Shown: positions 1 to 9,438 of the stretch, piece by piece
How positions within the stretch are numbered: the first letter of the stretch is position 1
Layout: every line of letters begins with the position of its first letter
Assembly: GCF_900115175.1 (NCBI RefSeq)
Contig: NZ_FOYV01000002.1
Span: 297,444 to 361,443 of the forward strand
Direction: 5' to 3'
DNA: 64,000 nucleotides
Source of the DNA: Marinobacter gudaonensis
Lineage (GTDB): Bacteria; Pseudomonadota; Gammaproteobacteria; Pseudomonadales; Oleiphilaceae
The notes under the pieces: generated by a model
What the model was told of the DNA's origin: nothing
Database searches by the model: none
What the model saw: the letters and a program-made list of their open reading frames with translations, nothing else
Made by a program: the position numbers and the translations under genes

Positions 1-9
1 CACATGCAT
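1..9 (-). CDS. nadD: Possible first codons of nadD (nicotinate-nucleotide adenylyltransferase), cut by the window edge
   Basis: Immediately downstream of the proA stop codon, on the same strand, ATG-CAT-GTG (Met-His-Val) runs off the left edge. In Pseudomonas-type genomes nadD follows proA, and NadD proteins commonly begin near here with a short strand leading to a GGTFDP motif. Only three codons are visible, so this rests on gene order alone. Confidence 0.3.
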
Positions 10-14
10 GACGA

Positions 15-1271
15 TCAGGTCCGGATGTGGCCGTCGCCGAATACTACGTATTTCTGGGACGTCAAACCTTCGAGTCCAACCGGCCCCCGCGCGTGGATCT
101 TGTCGGTGGAAATACCGATCTCCGCCCCCAATCCGTACTCGAAGCCATCAGCAAACCGGGTGGAGGCATTGACCATCACCGAACTTGAGTCCACCTCGGT
201 CAGAAACCGGCGGGCCCGGGTGTAGTTCTCGGTGATGATGCTGTCGGTGTGCTGCGAACTGTACCGGTTGATGTGTTCGATGGCACCGTCGAGGCCATCC
301 ACCACACGGATGGCAAGAATCGGCGCCAGGTATTCCTCTTCCCAATCGGCTTCGGTGGCAGCCACCACGCCGTCAACCAGGGCGCGGGTCTGCTCGCAAC
401 CGCGGAGTTCTACTCCTTTCTCCACGAAGGCCGCGGCCAGCAATGGCAGAATGTCCCCGGCAATTTCCTGATCGACCAGCAGCGTTTCCATCGTATTGCA
501 GGTGCCATAGCGCTGGGTCTTGGCGTTAACCGCAACCTTCAGCGCCTTTTCCGGATCGGCGTGGCTGTCGATGTAAACATGGCAGACGCCATCGAGGTGC
601 TTGATCACCGGTACCCGGGCGTCGCGACTGATTCGCTCGATCAGGCCCTTGCCGCCCCGGGGCACGATCACATCGACGTAGGTCGGCATGGCGATCAATT
701 CGCCCACCGCCGCCCGGTCGGTGGTCTTGATGACCTGCACCGCCGACTCCGGCAGGCCGGCGCTGACCAGCCCCTCCCCCAGGCAACGGGCGATGGCCTG
801 GTTGGAATGGATGGCTTCGGAACCGCCGCGCAGAATGGTTGCATTGCCTGATTTCAGGCACAGGCTGGCAGCTTCCACCGTCACATTCGGCCGGGACTCG
901 TAGATGATGCCGATAACCCCGAGCGGAACCCGCATTTTGCCCACCTGGATGCCGGAAGGCCGATAGGTCATATCGGTGATGGCGCCGATCGGGTCGGGCA
1001 GCGAAGCCACCTGGCGCAAGCCCTCGATCATCGCGTCAATGCGCTGAGCCGTCAGTTCCAGCCGGTCAAGCATGGCCGCATCCAGACCGTTTTCCCGGCC
1101 GCGCTGCAGATCCTTGGCATTCGCGATGGCCAACTCCTCCCGGGCCGAATCAAGGGCCTCCGCGGTGGCCAGCAGGGCCAGGTTGCGCACGGCAGTGGTC
1201 GAGCGGGCGACCCGGGTGGCCGCAGCACGCGCCTGTTGCCCCACCTCGGCCATGTAAGCTGCAATATCCAT
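15..1271 (-). CDS. proA: Gamma-glutamyl phosphate reductase
   Basis: Second enzyme of proline synthesis: NADPH-dependent reduction of gamma-glutamyl phosphate to glutamate 5-semialdehyde in the cytoplasm. The 418-residue protein has the family's full length. The catalytic cysteine is Cys258 in the YGTCNT motif, preceded by the aldehyde-dehydrogenase-like segments [10 protein letters not shown] (about 125-134) and VPRGGKGL (203-210). The start gives the usual N-terminus [11 protein letters not shown]. The gene is divergent from the GGDEF operon, and a perfect TATAAT -10 box lies about 90 bp upstream of its start. Confidence 0.97.
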   Translation of the reverse strand: MDIAAYMAEVGQQARAAATRVARSTTAVRNLALLATAEALDSAREELAIANAKDLQRGRENGLDAAMLDRLELTAQRIDAMIEGLRQVASLPDPIGAITDMTYRPSGIQVGKMRVPLGVIGIIYESRPNVTVEAASLCLKSGNATILRGGSEAIHSNQAIARCLGEGLVSAGLPESAVQVIKTTDRAAVGELIAMPTYVDVIVPRGGKGLIERISRDARVPVIKHLDGVCHVYIDSHADPEKALKVAVNAKTQRYGTCNTMETLLVDQEIAGDILPLLAAAFVEKGVELRGCEQTRALVDGVVAATEADWEEEYLAPILAIRVVDGLDGAIEHINRYSSQHTDSIITENYTRARRFLTEVDSSSVMVNASTRFADGFEYGLGAEIGISTDKIHARGPVGLEGLTSQKYVVFGDGHIRT

Positions 1272-1333
1272 TCTGTTACCTTTTCTGTTTCAAAGCGGAA
1301 TCGGGAATAAGGGCCTAACTTTACCTTTCCCGT

Positions 1334-1382
1334 TTCAAGTACGCATCCCAAACAGATATTATACCGCTGCGGTATGCCATAC
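1334..1382. promoter_or_regulatory. Divergent promoter region with nested palindromes between proA and the GGDEF operon
   Basis: On the plus strand TTCAAG (1334-1339) and TATTAT (1357-1362) are 17 bp apart and point at the GGDEF operon. On the minus strand TATAAT (1363-1358) points at proA, but no good -35 is seen. Overlapping them is a perfect inverted repeat, ATACCGC-T-GCGGTAT (1361-1375), followed by a second overlapping one, GTATG-C-CATAC (1372-1382). The arrangement looks like an operator controlling one or both directions; the regulator is unknown. Confidence 0.45.
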
Positions 1383-1432
1383 TCGGGCATTACCTGACGT
1401 TTTTTTCAGGGAGTTAGAAAAGGAAGGACACC

Positions 1433-2437
1433 ATGGCCCAGATGGCCGAAAAATTCCTGTTGAGCAAGCTGTCCAGGACAGGGTTTGTGGCACTGGTTGC
1501 CGTCGCAGCCGCCTGCGCACTGCTCGGTGAGCCGCTGGTTTCTGCCGCAGCGGCAGCTGCAGCAGGGATGGTCATTTCCGGAAGGACCTTTCACCCGGGC
1601 CGTGCCAGGCAGCCCTGGCCGAGGGTACAGCAGGGTTTTTTCGTGGTTCTTCTGTCGATTCTGCTGGTCAGTTTCTGGACGGGCCCCTGGGTACTCAGCC
1701 ACTGGCTCTACGCTCTGCCATTGGTTGCCTTTGCCCTGGTTCCGCCGTCCGTTGCGGCTGCGGTGACTCTGATCGTGATTGGCCTGGCCGTCAGTGCAAG
1801 CCAGTGGGCCGTGGGGCTTGCAGACCGGCACCAGATGATCAGTGCCTTTTTGCTCACCGTGCTTCTGTCCGCACTCCTGATCTTCCTGCGCGAGTATAAA
1901 GCCCGACAGCTGGCGCCGCTTCGCCGAACCGATGAACTTACCCAGGCTGCCAGCCGCGAGTACCTGTCTGCCGACCTTCACAAGGAAATCCAACGCAGCG
2001 AGCGTGAAGGCACCGACATGTCGATTCTGATGATCGGGCTGGACGCACATCTGAGCGAAAGTGAACCTGACGAAGATATCCGCTCCATCCTTCCCCGGAT
2101 CGGTCGATATCTGCACTCCCAGATCCGGGATTTCGATACCTACTACCGGGTGGCCGACCTTCAGTTTCTGGTGATACTGCCGGGCATTTCCACGGGCGAA
2201 GCCCTCACCAGAGCGGAGATTATCCGCAAGGGTCTGGCCACCCTGTTGGAGTCGCACGGCATGAATCTGACGGTCAGCACCGGGATTGCCGGACTGAATA
2301 TCGGCGATGACGCCAACACTCTGCAACAGAGTGCCGCCAACGCCCTGCGCCGGGCACAACAACAGGGGGGCAACCGCAGCCAGGCCTACAGCGCCTGGTC
2401 GAAGCCCGCATCACCAACCCGGGGACAGGCATCATGA
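1433..2437 (+). CDS. Membrane protein with degenerate GGDEF domain (first of a pair)
   Basis: The 334-residue protein has about five hydrophobic segments between residues 16 and 152. A diguanylate-cyclase-type domain follows, from about 163 to 325, opening with RTDELTQAASREYL, the usual entry motif of GGDEF domains. At the signature position, where active enzymes carry RxGGDEF, this protein has RVADLQF (239-245), so the GGDEF residues read ADLQF. Cyclic di-GMP synthesis is therefore unlikely; a sensing, scaffolding or nucleotide-binding role is possible. The stop overlaps the start of the next gene by 4 bp (ATGA), and the two proteins share the same architecture. Confidence 0.8.
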   Translation: MAQMAEKFLLSKLSRTGFVALVAVAAACALLGEPLVSAAAAAAAGMVISGRTFHPGRARQPWPRVQQGFFVVLLSILLVSFWTGPWVLSHWLYALPLVAFALVPPSVAAAVTLIVIGLAVSASQWAVGLADRHQMISAFLLTVLLSALLIFLREYKARQLAPLRRTDELTQAASREYLSADLHKEIQRSEREGTDMSILMIGLDAHLSESEPDEDIRSILPRIGRYLHSQIRDFDTYYRVADLQFLVILPGISTGEALTRAEIIRKGLATLLESHGMNLTVSTGIAGLNIGDDANTLQQSAANALRRAQQQGGNRSQAYSAWSKPASPTRGQAS

Positions 2438-3432
2438 CCGAAACCCGCCTGCGCACCTGGACCCATGCCTTTGGCTACGGCCTCGCCTGCGTGTTTATCT
2501 TCATGCTGGCTATGCAGAACCTGCGCTACGGCTTTTATGAACTCTTCTATCTGGCCGCCGGCATGGCCGTGCTGACGTTTGCCGGCGCTGTCTACACCGT
2601 AATCTGCCGGCGCCACCAGCTTTCGGCGCCGGGCCATCTGATCATCCTGGCCGGCCTGAACAGCGGCCTTCTGGCGGCCCTGCTCAGCATGGACGCCCCT
2701 GGCATCAGCCACTGGGCCATGCCCCTGGTGGTACTCAACCTGCTGATTCTGCCCCTGCGTCAGGGGCTGGCGCTGTCACTTCTGCTGCTGGTACCTATGT
2801 CAGTGGTACTGCTGCTCGGTCGGGCCTCAGCCGAGGCCCTCACAATAATCAGCGGGCTGTTCCTGTTGATGGCTGTGGCCTCGCTTTACATCTGGCACTA
2901 CGACCACATGGCCCAGTCTGCTGAAGACCTCGCCATCACGGATCCGGTTACCGGCGCCCATAACGCCCGGTTCCTTGACGAGACACTGCAGAAAGAAATC
3001 AGCCGTGCCATCGCCACTGGCCATTGCCTGTCGGTGATCAACCTGCGCATTGACTACGCGGACGACATCAGCGACCTGCATGGCCGGGACCAGGCCCAGG
3101 TGCTGCTGCGCAACATGACCGAGCACCTGTTCGGCGTTATTCGCGCCGGCGATACCCTCTACACGCTCAAGGATGCCGAGTTTTTCCTGATTCTGCCCTT
3201 CACGCCCGAAGAGGGCGTGCGGGTGATCGCTGAGCGGATTCGCCGAACCATTGCCGAACACCAGTGGCCGGTGGTGGGCCGTGTTACCGTCAGCCTTGGC
3301 TGCACGACTCGCGGCAGCGGCGACACCCGCACCGACACGCTCCGCAAGCGGGCGCACCAGGCCATGGAGGAAGCCAGCAGACGTGGCGCGAATTCGGTCT
3401 GGTTCAGCCCGGGAGAAACCATCACGACATGA
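2434..3432 (+). CDS. Membrane protein with degenerate GGDEF domain (second of a pair)
   Basis: The 332-residue protein has about five to six hydrophobic segments up to residue 155 and a GGDEF-type domain from about 165 to 325 (entry motif ITDPVTGAHNARFLDE). The signature is again lost: TLKDAEF occupies the RxGGDEF position, with KDAEF (246-250) in place of GGDEF. It is a paralogue-like partner of the preceding gene and overlaps both neighbours by 4 bp, so the three genes are probably translationally coupled. The function is unknown; enzymatic c-di-GMP synthesis is not expected. Confidence 0.8.
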   Translation: MTETRLRTWTHAFGYGLACVFIFMLAMQNLRYGFYELFYLAAGMAVLTFAGAVYTVICRRHQLSAPGHLIILAGLNSGLLAALLSMDAPGISHWAMPLVVLNLLILPLRQGLALSLLLLVPMSVVLLLGRASAEALTIISGLFLLMAVASLYIWHYDHMAQSAEDLAITDPVTGAHNARFLDETLQKEISRAIATGHCLSVINLRIDYADDISDLHGRDQAQVLLRNMTEHLFGVIRAGDTLYTLKDAEFFLILPFTPEEGVRVIAERIRRTIAEHQWPVVGRVTVSLGCTTRGSGDTRTDTLRKRAHQAMEEASRRGANSVWFSPGETITT

Positions 3433-4892
3433 GCAGTGGCTGGCTGAACGAGCTCTCGGCCTGGCTCGGCGCCAACCCCGGCTGGCTGGCCCTGGCGCTG
3501 TTTGTTACCGCGTTCATTGAGTCCCTGGCCCTCGCGGGGATTGTGGTTCCCGGAGTCGCCATCCTGTTCGCCGTGGCTGTTATGGCGGGCGAAACCGGCA
3601 TGCCCCTGCCCGCGGCGTTGGTCTGGGCGGGTCTTGGCGCCATTGCCGGGGATACCGCAAGCTTCGCTCTCGGCCGCCTGCTTCAGGGCCGACTGACCGA
3701 TCTCTGGCCGCTCAGCCGCTACCCCGTGCTGATTGGCAAGGGTGAGCGGTTTTTCCACCGACATGGCGGCAAAAGCGTCATTATCGGCCGCTTCGTCGGC
3801 CCCCTGAGACCGGTCATTCCTCTGATAGCCGGCGCACTGATGATGTCCTGGCGCCGCTTTCTGGCATTCAATGTCGGCTCCGCGCTGGCGTGGGCACCGG
3901 TCTACATTGTTCCCGGCTTTGTCGTCGGCAGCGCTCTGGCCAGTGACATCCGGCCGCCGGCTCACTTCTACGCAGTGACAGGCGTCAGCATCGTGGTGCT
4001 GGTGCTGGTCTATTTCCTGGTGCTCAGGTTCCAGATGGGATTGGGCGAGGACAGCCGGCTGTATCAGTGGCTGAAAAAGTGGATGGCACAGTACGAAGCA
4101 ACCCACCGGTTCTGGCGGCTCTATACCAATCACCGCCCCGCGAGGGAGGGCGAGTTCCCCCTCGCCTCCTTGCTTCTTGCCCTGGGCGCCTCGGCGCTCT
4201 GCCTTCTCTGGGGCCAGCTCGCCACCTCAACGCACTTGCTGGACGGCTTCAACCAGGCCACGCTTCAATGGTTCGAACAGCTGCGCCAACCCCTGCTGGA
4301 CGCCCCCTTTATTACGCTGACCCTGCTGGGCGATCCGCCGGTGCTGATTGCCGCCGGGGTACTCGCATGCACCGCCCTGGCGTTCAGGGGTTACTACGCG
4401 GCGGCATTGCACATCGCACTGGCCGCGGCAGTGACCATACTGCTGGTGTGGGGGCTGAAATCACTGCTCGCAGTGCCCAGACCCCATGAAGTCCTGCTGC
4501 CGCCGTCGTCCGGCGCGTTTCCAAGTGGCCACGCCGCCGGCATTACCTTGTTGGTGACACTGGTTGCGAGTTTTGTTGCGGGCGAAAGCAGACACCGCAA
4601 ACGCTGGCAGCCTTACGTACTGCTGTCCCTGCCCCTGATCCCGGTGGCTCTGAGTCGACTTTACCTGGGGGTTCACTGGTTTACCGATGTGGTCGGCGGC
4701 CTGTTGCTCGGGCTCGCGGTGACCGGCGCGGTGAGGGCGAGTTACAGCCGCTACGACAGAGTGCCACTGGCACCGGATATCACCCTTGCGGTGGCCATCG
4801 TCCTGTGGTTTCTGTTCGCCGGCGCTTACGTGGCGCATTCCTGGGAAGAAGCGGTGATCGGTTTCCAGCCCGCCACCACCCTGCCCCGGTAA
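3429..4892 (+). CDS. DedA-family / PAP2 phosphatase fusion membrane protein
   Basis: The protein is 487 residues from the ATG that overlaps the upstream stop codon. The N-terminal half (about 10-200) is a DedA/SNARE-associated domain with the IGRFVGPLRPVIPLIAG signature. The C-terminal half is a PAP2 (type 2 phosphatidic acid phosphatase) domain with all three motifs: KSLLAVPRP, FPSGHA and SRLYLGVHWFTD. The known fold implies dephosphorylation of a lipid phosphate, such as undecaprenyl pyrophosphate or phosphatidic acid, and DedA proteins include undecaprenyl-phosphate translocases. The fusion joins a likely carrier transporter to a likely carrier phosphatase. The substrate is inferred. Confidence 0.9.
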   Translation: MSSGWLNELSAWLGANPGWLALALFVTAFIESLALAGIVVPGVAILFAVAVMAGETGMPLPAALVWAGLGAIAGDTASFALGRLLQGRLTDLWPLSRYPVLIGKGERFFHRHGGKSVIIGRFVGPLRPVIPLIAGALMMSWRRFLAFNVGSALAWAPVYIVPGFVVGSALASDIRPPAHFYAVTGVSIVVLVLVYFLVLRFQMGLGEDSRLYQWLKKWMAQYEATHRFWRLYTNHRPAREGEFPLASLLLALGASALCLLWGQLATSTHLLDGFNQATLQWFEQLRQPLLDAPFITLTLLGDPPVLIAAGVLACTALAFRGYYAAALHIALAAAVTILLVWGLKSLLAVPRPHEVLLPPSSGAFPSGHAAGITLLVTLVASFVAGESRHRKRWQPYVLLSLPLIPVALSRLYLGVHWFTDVVGGLLLGLAVTGAVRASYSRYDRVPLAPDITLAVAIVLWFLFAGAYVAHSWEEAVIGFQPATTLPR

Positions 4893-4907
4893 ACGACTCC
4901 GGCTCTG

Positions 4908-5501
4908 CTAGCCTTCTTCCAGGGCTTCCAGCAATCCCTGGAGCCGGTCCAGGCGTTCCAGCGGATCCTGCAGCTCAACCAGCTTTTGCTTTTCCTGCTT
5001 GTCCAGCGGCAACAGCTCGGTCAGCCGCCAGCCAACGTCGCGGGCATCGTCGTAGTCGATGTCCATGTTGAGATCACGAATCACCGGGTGCCGAAACAGC
5101 GCCCGCAACACCGACGGCAATTCGCTGTATCGTTCCGGCACCTCGCTGCCGGCCTCTTCCACCAGACACTCGACATCCCCGACATTGAGGCCATCCTCCT
5201 GTTGCCAGCTTCGCACGACGGACACCTTGGATTCGCCTTCCACCGTGATTCCAAGCAACCCGTTCTCCAGCTGCTGAAAATCGATGATGCGCACGTAGGT
5301 GCCGATGTCGTAGAAGGCCGCCACCGGCCCGGTCTCGCCCCCCTCGCGCAGCAGTACAACAACAAACCCACGATCTTCCTTGAGACAGCGGGTCAACATG
5401 TCGATGTACCGTGGCTCGAACAGCTGAAGGGGAATCCGCCCCCTGGGCAGGACAATGGAATTCAGGGGGAACAGGGGTACATTCATAAGTTCAACAGTCA
5501 C
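4908..5501 (-). CDS. Lon N-terminal (LAN/PUA-like) domain protein
   Basis: This 197-residue stand-alone Lon substrate-binding domain protein begins MNVPLFPLNSIVLPRG after a short leader and has no ATPase or protease domain. Such proteins are widespread in proteobacteria and are thought to bind proteins; the exact role is unknown. The stated start is a GTG. An ATG five codons in (5486) matches the usual start of the family and is an equally good choice. The gene lies convergent with the DedA-PAP2 gene and follows the HDOD gene on the same strand. Confidence 0.85.
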   Translation of the reverse strand: MTVELMNVPLFPLNSIVLPRGRIPLQLFEPRYIDMLTRCLKEDRGFVVVLLREGGETGPVAAFYDIGTYVRIIDFQQLENGLLGITVEGESKVSVVRSWQQEDGLNVGDVECLVEEAGSEVPERYSELPSVLRALFRHPVIRDLNMDIDYDDARDVGWRLTELLPLDKQEKQKLVELQDPLERLDRLQGLLEALEEG

Positions 5502-5538
5502 CGGAAATCAGGCTCCACAGTCCGCGCTGTCCATTACG

Positions 5539-6795
5539 CTATCGAATGGACAGCAGTTGCTGCACTTCGTCGACCCGGGCCCTGGCCTCGGTCAGAAGCT
5601 GCAAACTGCGCGAGGCGTTCAATTCAAGTTCTCCCAGACGCCGGTAGGCAGGCACGCGGTCGAACGGGGGGAGGTCTGCATTCTGGCTGGAACCGATCAT
5701 CGAATGCAATTGCGCCACGATCACCACGTCCACCAGCTGGGGATTGCTCTCCCGGCACTCGTAGTCCCAGTCCTCGGCATGGCGAACCGCCTCGACAAAC
5801 GCCGGCGGGAACGACCAGTTCTCCAGGACCGCGGTACCCACATCGGCCCTCAGTTCGCCGATGGCGTGGCTCAGGTTGGCCTCATCGGCAAACAGATTCA
5901 CGTGATGTTCGGCCTGCACCAGGATGGGCACCACCCCGATATCGTGAAGAAGTCCCGCCAGCAGCGCTTCCTCCGGGTCCAGACGGGTGGCGTGATCCGC
6001 CAGTACCCAGCTCAGTGCAGCCACCTCCCGGGAATGACGCCAGAGCTTCTCCATTTCCTTTTGAAGCGCCGGCTGCCGGGTCTTGAACACCTCGCGCATG
6101 GAAAACACGGTTACCAGCTGCCGGGTGGTACGCATGCCCAACCGGACCACGGCCTCACGGACGTTGCGCACATCGCTGAAGCCCCGGTACAGGGGGCTGT
6201 TACAGGCGCGCACCAGTTTCGCCGCCATGGCCGGGTCGGCGGATACCGCCAAAGCCACCTGATCCGCGGTGGAGTCTTCACGGTCCACAAGGCGCCGTAC
6301 TTTCCAGGCAACATCCGGAACACTTGGCAACTTGATCTGATTCGACCTCAGCTCCGAGTAGAACTCCATCAGCAGGTGGTGCTCCTCACTTTCGCCACCG
6401 GCCAGGCCCTCGCCGGAATCCATCTCAACCTGTGCCACCGGTGCGGCCCTGAGCAGTTGATTAAGGATCTCCTGTTCCACAACCAGGAACTCGCAGGGCT
6501 TGACGGCGGTAACGTGATACATGCGTGGCTGCAGGCGCGCGATGGGGTTCAGGGCCTTTTCGGTCTCTGCCTCGATAACCGATTTCCGGCCGTCCTGGGA
6601 TTCCAGCTCGATCTTGCCGGCAATCAGGAAGAAATCCAGGCCGTCGCGTACACCCCGCTCCAGGACTCGCTGCCCGGGCCCGTGGGTCCGACGTTCGGCC
6701 CGGCTGGCCAGTAGCACCAACTGATCATCGGTCAGCCGGTTCAGGGGCTGGAACTCTCTCAGACGACGAAGCGGCAGGCTTTCCTGGCCAGCCAT
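5539..6795 (-). CDS. Cyclic-nucleotide-binding-like / HDOD domain protein
   Basis: The protein is 418 residues when started at the ATG at 6795, which has AAGGAG seven bases upstream; an upstream ATG lacks spacing. The N-terminal part (about 10-130) resembles a cNMP-binding domain (FFLIAGKIEL). The central part (about 160-360) is an HDOD domain with KLPSVPDVAWKVRRL, then HSREVA, LLHDIG and RHAEDW. HDOD proteins act in signalling and regulation, often linked to c-di-GMP, chemotaxis or surface behaviour. No enzymatic activity can be claimed from sequence. The ligand of the first domain is unknown. Confidence 0.85.
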   Translation of the reverse strand: MAGQESLPLRRLREFQPLNRLTDDQLVLLASRAERRTHGPGQRVLERGVRDGLDFFLIAGKIELESQDGRKSVIEAETEKALNPIARLQPRMYHVTAVKPCEFLVVEQEILNQLLRAAPVAQVEMDSGEGLAGGESEEHHLLMEFYSELRSNQIKLPSVPDVAWKVRRLVDREDSTADQVALAVSADPAMAAKLVRACNSPLYRGFSDVRNVREAVVRLGMRTTRQLVTVFSMREVFKTRQPALQKEMEKLWRHSREVAALSWVLADHATRLDPEEALLAGLLHDIGVVPILVQAEHHVNLFADEANLSHAIGELRADVGTAVLENWSFPPAFVEAVRHAEDWDYECRESNPQLVDVVIVAQLHSMIGSSQNADLPPFDRVPAYRRLGELELNASRSLQLLTEARARVDEVQQLLSIR

Positions 6796-6955
6796 AGGCA
6801 TACTCCTTGCCGGTTCAGACCGGAACAAAAATGAACAACTGTGTTAACTATTGTAAACAGCACCCCTGAAAACAACCATGCGCCTGGAGTCTAATCTGGT
6901 ATCCTCTGCTTTTTTGATCGACGTCATAAGGCCCCAACAGAGAGATCAGACCACC

Positions 6956-8791
6956 ATGCCTCAGTATCGTTCGCGGACATCCACTGCCGGTCGCAACATG
7001 GCCGGCGCCCGCGCCCTCTGGCGCGCCACCGGTATGAAAAACGAGGACTTCGGCAAACCGATTATTGCGGTTGCCAACTCCTTCACCCAGTTTGTGCCGG
7101 GCCACGTGCACCTAAAAGACCTGGGCCAACTGGTGTGCCGCGAAATCGAGGCGGCCGGCGGCGTCGCCAAGGAATTCAACACCATTGCGGTGGACGACGG
7201 TATCGCCATGGGCCACGACGGCATGCTGTATTCCCTGCCTTCAAGGGAAGTTATCGCCGATTCGGTCGAATACATGGTCAATGCCCACTGTGCCGATGCA
7301 CTGGTGTGCATTTCCAACTGCGACAAGATCACTCCGGGCATGCTGATGGCCGCCATGCGCCTGAACATACCGACCATTTTTGTCTCCGGCGGCCCCATGG
7401 AGGCCGGAAAAACCAAGCTGTCAGAACACAAGCTCGACCTGGTGGATGCCATGGTGATTGCGGCGGACCCCAGCGCCAGCGATGAAATGGTCGAGGAATA
7501 TGAGCGCAGCGCCTGTCCCACCTGCGGCTCCTGCTCGGGCATGTTCACCGCCAACTCCATGAACTGCCTGACCGAGGCCATCGGCCTGGCACTGCCCGGC
7601 AACGGCTCACTGCTGGCCACGCACGCCGACCGGGAACAGCTGTTCCTGAAAGCCGGCAGGCAGATTGTGGAGAATACGCGGCGCTTTTACGAGCAGGACG
7701 ATGCCAGCGTACTGCCCCTGAGCATCGCCTCTATGGCCGCCTTCGAGAACGCCATGGTTATGGACATCGCCATGGGCGGCTCCACCAACACCATTCTGCA
7801 TCTGCTGGCCGCCGCCCAGGAAGGTGGCGTGCCCTTTACCCTGAACGAGATTGATCAGCTCTCCCGCCGGGTGCCGCAGCTGTGCAAGGTCGCCCCCAAT
7901 TCCCCGAAATACCATATGGAAGACGTGCACCGGGCCGGTGGCATCATGGGCATCCTGGGTGAACTGGAGCGTGGCGGCCTGATCAACACCGACCTGCCCA
8001 CGGTCCACAGCAAGACCATGCGCGAGGCCCTGGAAACCTGGGACATCATGCGCTCGCCAACCCCCGAGGTGGTGGAGTTCTACAAGGCCGGTCCCGCCGG
8101 CATTCCCACCCAGACCGCGTTTTCCCAGAGCACCCGCTGGCCAAGCCTAGATGGCGACCGGGAAACCGGCTGCATCCGCTCGGTCGAGCACGCGTACAGC
8201 TCGGAGGGTGGCCTCGCCGTGCTTTACGGCAACATTGCCCTGGACGGCTGCGTGGTGAAAACCGCCGGCGTAGACGAGAGCATCTACGTGTTCGAAGGCC
8301 GTGCCCGGGTGTTTGAAAGCCAGGATTCCGCCGTGGCCGGGATTCTCGCCGACGAGGTGAAACCCGGAGAGGTTGTCATCATCCGCTACGAAGGCCCCCG
8401 TGGCGGGCCCGGCATGCAGGAGATGCTCTACCCCACCAGCTACCTGAAATCCAAGGGGCTGGGCAAGGAATGTGCGCTGCTGACCGATGGCCGATTCTCG
8501 GGAGGGACCTCCGGCCTGTCGATCGGGCACGCCTCACCGGAGGCTGCGGCCGGCGGCGCCATCGGCCTGATCGAAAATGGCGATCTTATCCGGATCGACA
8601 TCCCCAACCGGACCATTAACGTCGAGCTCGACCAGCATGAGCTGGACCGTCGCCGTGAGGCCCGCGATGCCAAAGGCTGGAAACCGGAGCTGCCCAGGGA
8701 TCGCAAAGTGTCTGCCGCACTCAAGGCCTATGCGCTTCTGGCCACCAGTGCGGATAAGGGCGCCGTTCGGGATCTCTCCAAGCTCGACTGA
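6956..8791 (+). CDS. ilvD: Dihydroxy-acid dehydratase
   Basis: Third enzyme of branched-chain amino acid synthesis: dehydrates 2,3-dihydroxy-isovalerate and 2,3-dihydroxy-3-methylvalerate using an iron-sulfur cluster. From the ATG at 6956 the protein starts [17 protein letters not shown], typical of the family, and is 611 residues, close to the E. coli length. Cluster-binding cysteines are visible in [11 protein letters not shown] and in [19 protein letters not shown]. An intrinsic terminator follows. The gene is monocistronic here, divergent from the HDOD gene and remote from the other ilv genes. Confidence 0.98.
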   Translation: MPQYRSRTSTAGRNMAGARALWRATGMKNEDFGKPIIAVANSFTQFVPGHVHLKDLGQLVCREIEAAGGVAKEFNTIAVDDGIAMGHDGMLYSLPSREVIADSVEYMVNAHCADALVCISNCDKITPGMLMAAMRLNIPTIFVSGGPMEAGKTKLSEHKLDLVDAMVIAADPSASDEMVEEYERSACPTCGSCSGMFTANSMNCLTEAIGLALPGNGSLLATHADREQLFLKAGRQIVENTRRFYEQDDASVLPLSIASMAAFENAMVMDIAMGGSTNTILHLLAAAQEGGVPFTLNEIDQLSRRVPQLCKVAPNSPKYHMEDVHRAGGIMGILGELERGGLINTDLPTVHSKTMREALETWDIMRSPTPEVVEFYKAGPAGIPTQTAFSQSTRWPSLDGDRETGCIRSVEHAYSSEGGLAVLYGNIALDGCVVKTAGVDESIYVFEGRARVFESQDSAVAGILADEVKPGEVVIIRYEGPRGGPGMQEMLYPTSYLKSKGLGKECALLTDGRFSGGTSGLSIGHASPEAAAGGAIGLIENGDLIRIDIPNRTINVELDQHELDRRREARDAKGWKPELPRDRKVSAALKAYALLATSADKGAVRDLSKLD

Positions 8792-8815
8792 GCCGCAGAG
8801 CGGGTTTCAGACATA

Positions 8816-8848
8816 AAAAAACCGCCGGCAGCACGTCGGCGGTTTTTA
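8816..8848. terminator. Bidirectional terminator between ilvD and the peptidoglycan-binding gene
   Basis: A hairpin ACCGCCG (8821-8827) / CGGCGGT (8837-8843) with a 9-base loop is flanked by A-rich sequence on the left and T-rich sequence on the right, so it can end transcription from both convergent genes. Confidence 0.85.
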
Positions 8849-8864
8849 TTTGGCTGGCCGGGAC

Positions 8865-9284
8865 TTACCAGAGGGACCAGCCGCCGTCCTCCTCTTCCTC
8901 AATGGCGCCGTCCTCGGACTGCTCCGGCTTCTCGCCAGAGGCTGCCGCGCTGTCCGACGCCTGCGCTTGCGAACCGGAATTCGCGGCCGTCTGTGCGGGC
9001 TTGGCGGCTGCCACTTGCACTTCGATCATGCCGAGAGCCTTCTTGGTTGGCTCATCGAGAATGCCAGTGGCCTGAAGTCCCTGATCTTTCTGGAACTTCG
9101 TCAGTGCGGCCCGGGTGCTGTCGTCCATCTGCGGGCTGACATTGGTTACTTCGTACCCTGCGCCGTAAAGTGCATTTTTGAGTGCAACAATCTCGTCTGC
9201 AAATGCCGCGGGGGCAAAGCCCAGGGTAACGGCCAGGCCGGCTGCGGCGGCCAGTCGTCCCAGTCGGGTGGTTGCTTTTCTCAT
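8865..9284 (-). CDS. Small secreted peptidoglycan-binding-domain protein
   Basis: The protein is 139 residues from the ATG at 9284, which sits five bases after AGGTGA. A Sec signal peptide (about 1-29, ending near AAFA) is followed by one PG_binding_1 domain (about 33-90; FQKDQGLQATGILDEPTKKAL) and a low-complexity Ala/Gln/Ser/Glu tail ending DGGWSLW. There is no attached catalytic domain, so a periplasmic wall-binding role is the most that can be said. The strongly acidic stretch EQSEDGAIEEEED near the C-terminus is unusual for the fold. Confidence 0.8.
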   Translation of the reverse strand: MRKATTRLGRLAAAAGLAVTLGFAPAAFADEIVALKNALYGAGYEVTNVSPQMDDSTRAALTKFQKDQGLQATGILDEPTKKALGMIEVQVAAAKPAQTAANSGSQAQASDSAAASGEKPEQSEDGAIEEEEDGGWSLW

Positions 9285-9438
9285 GGTACTCACCTGCTCA
9301 ACTCCTGATATCCCACCGATATCGGTTTCTTTCTTGTTATGTGGTGCCTATCTCCACAGGCTGGGGCAAACACCTCAAAGACTACCATACTTTTGTCTCA
9401 TGTCGCCTTGACCGACATCACCTTGCCTCTAGCTCTCG

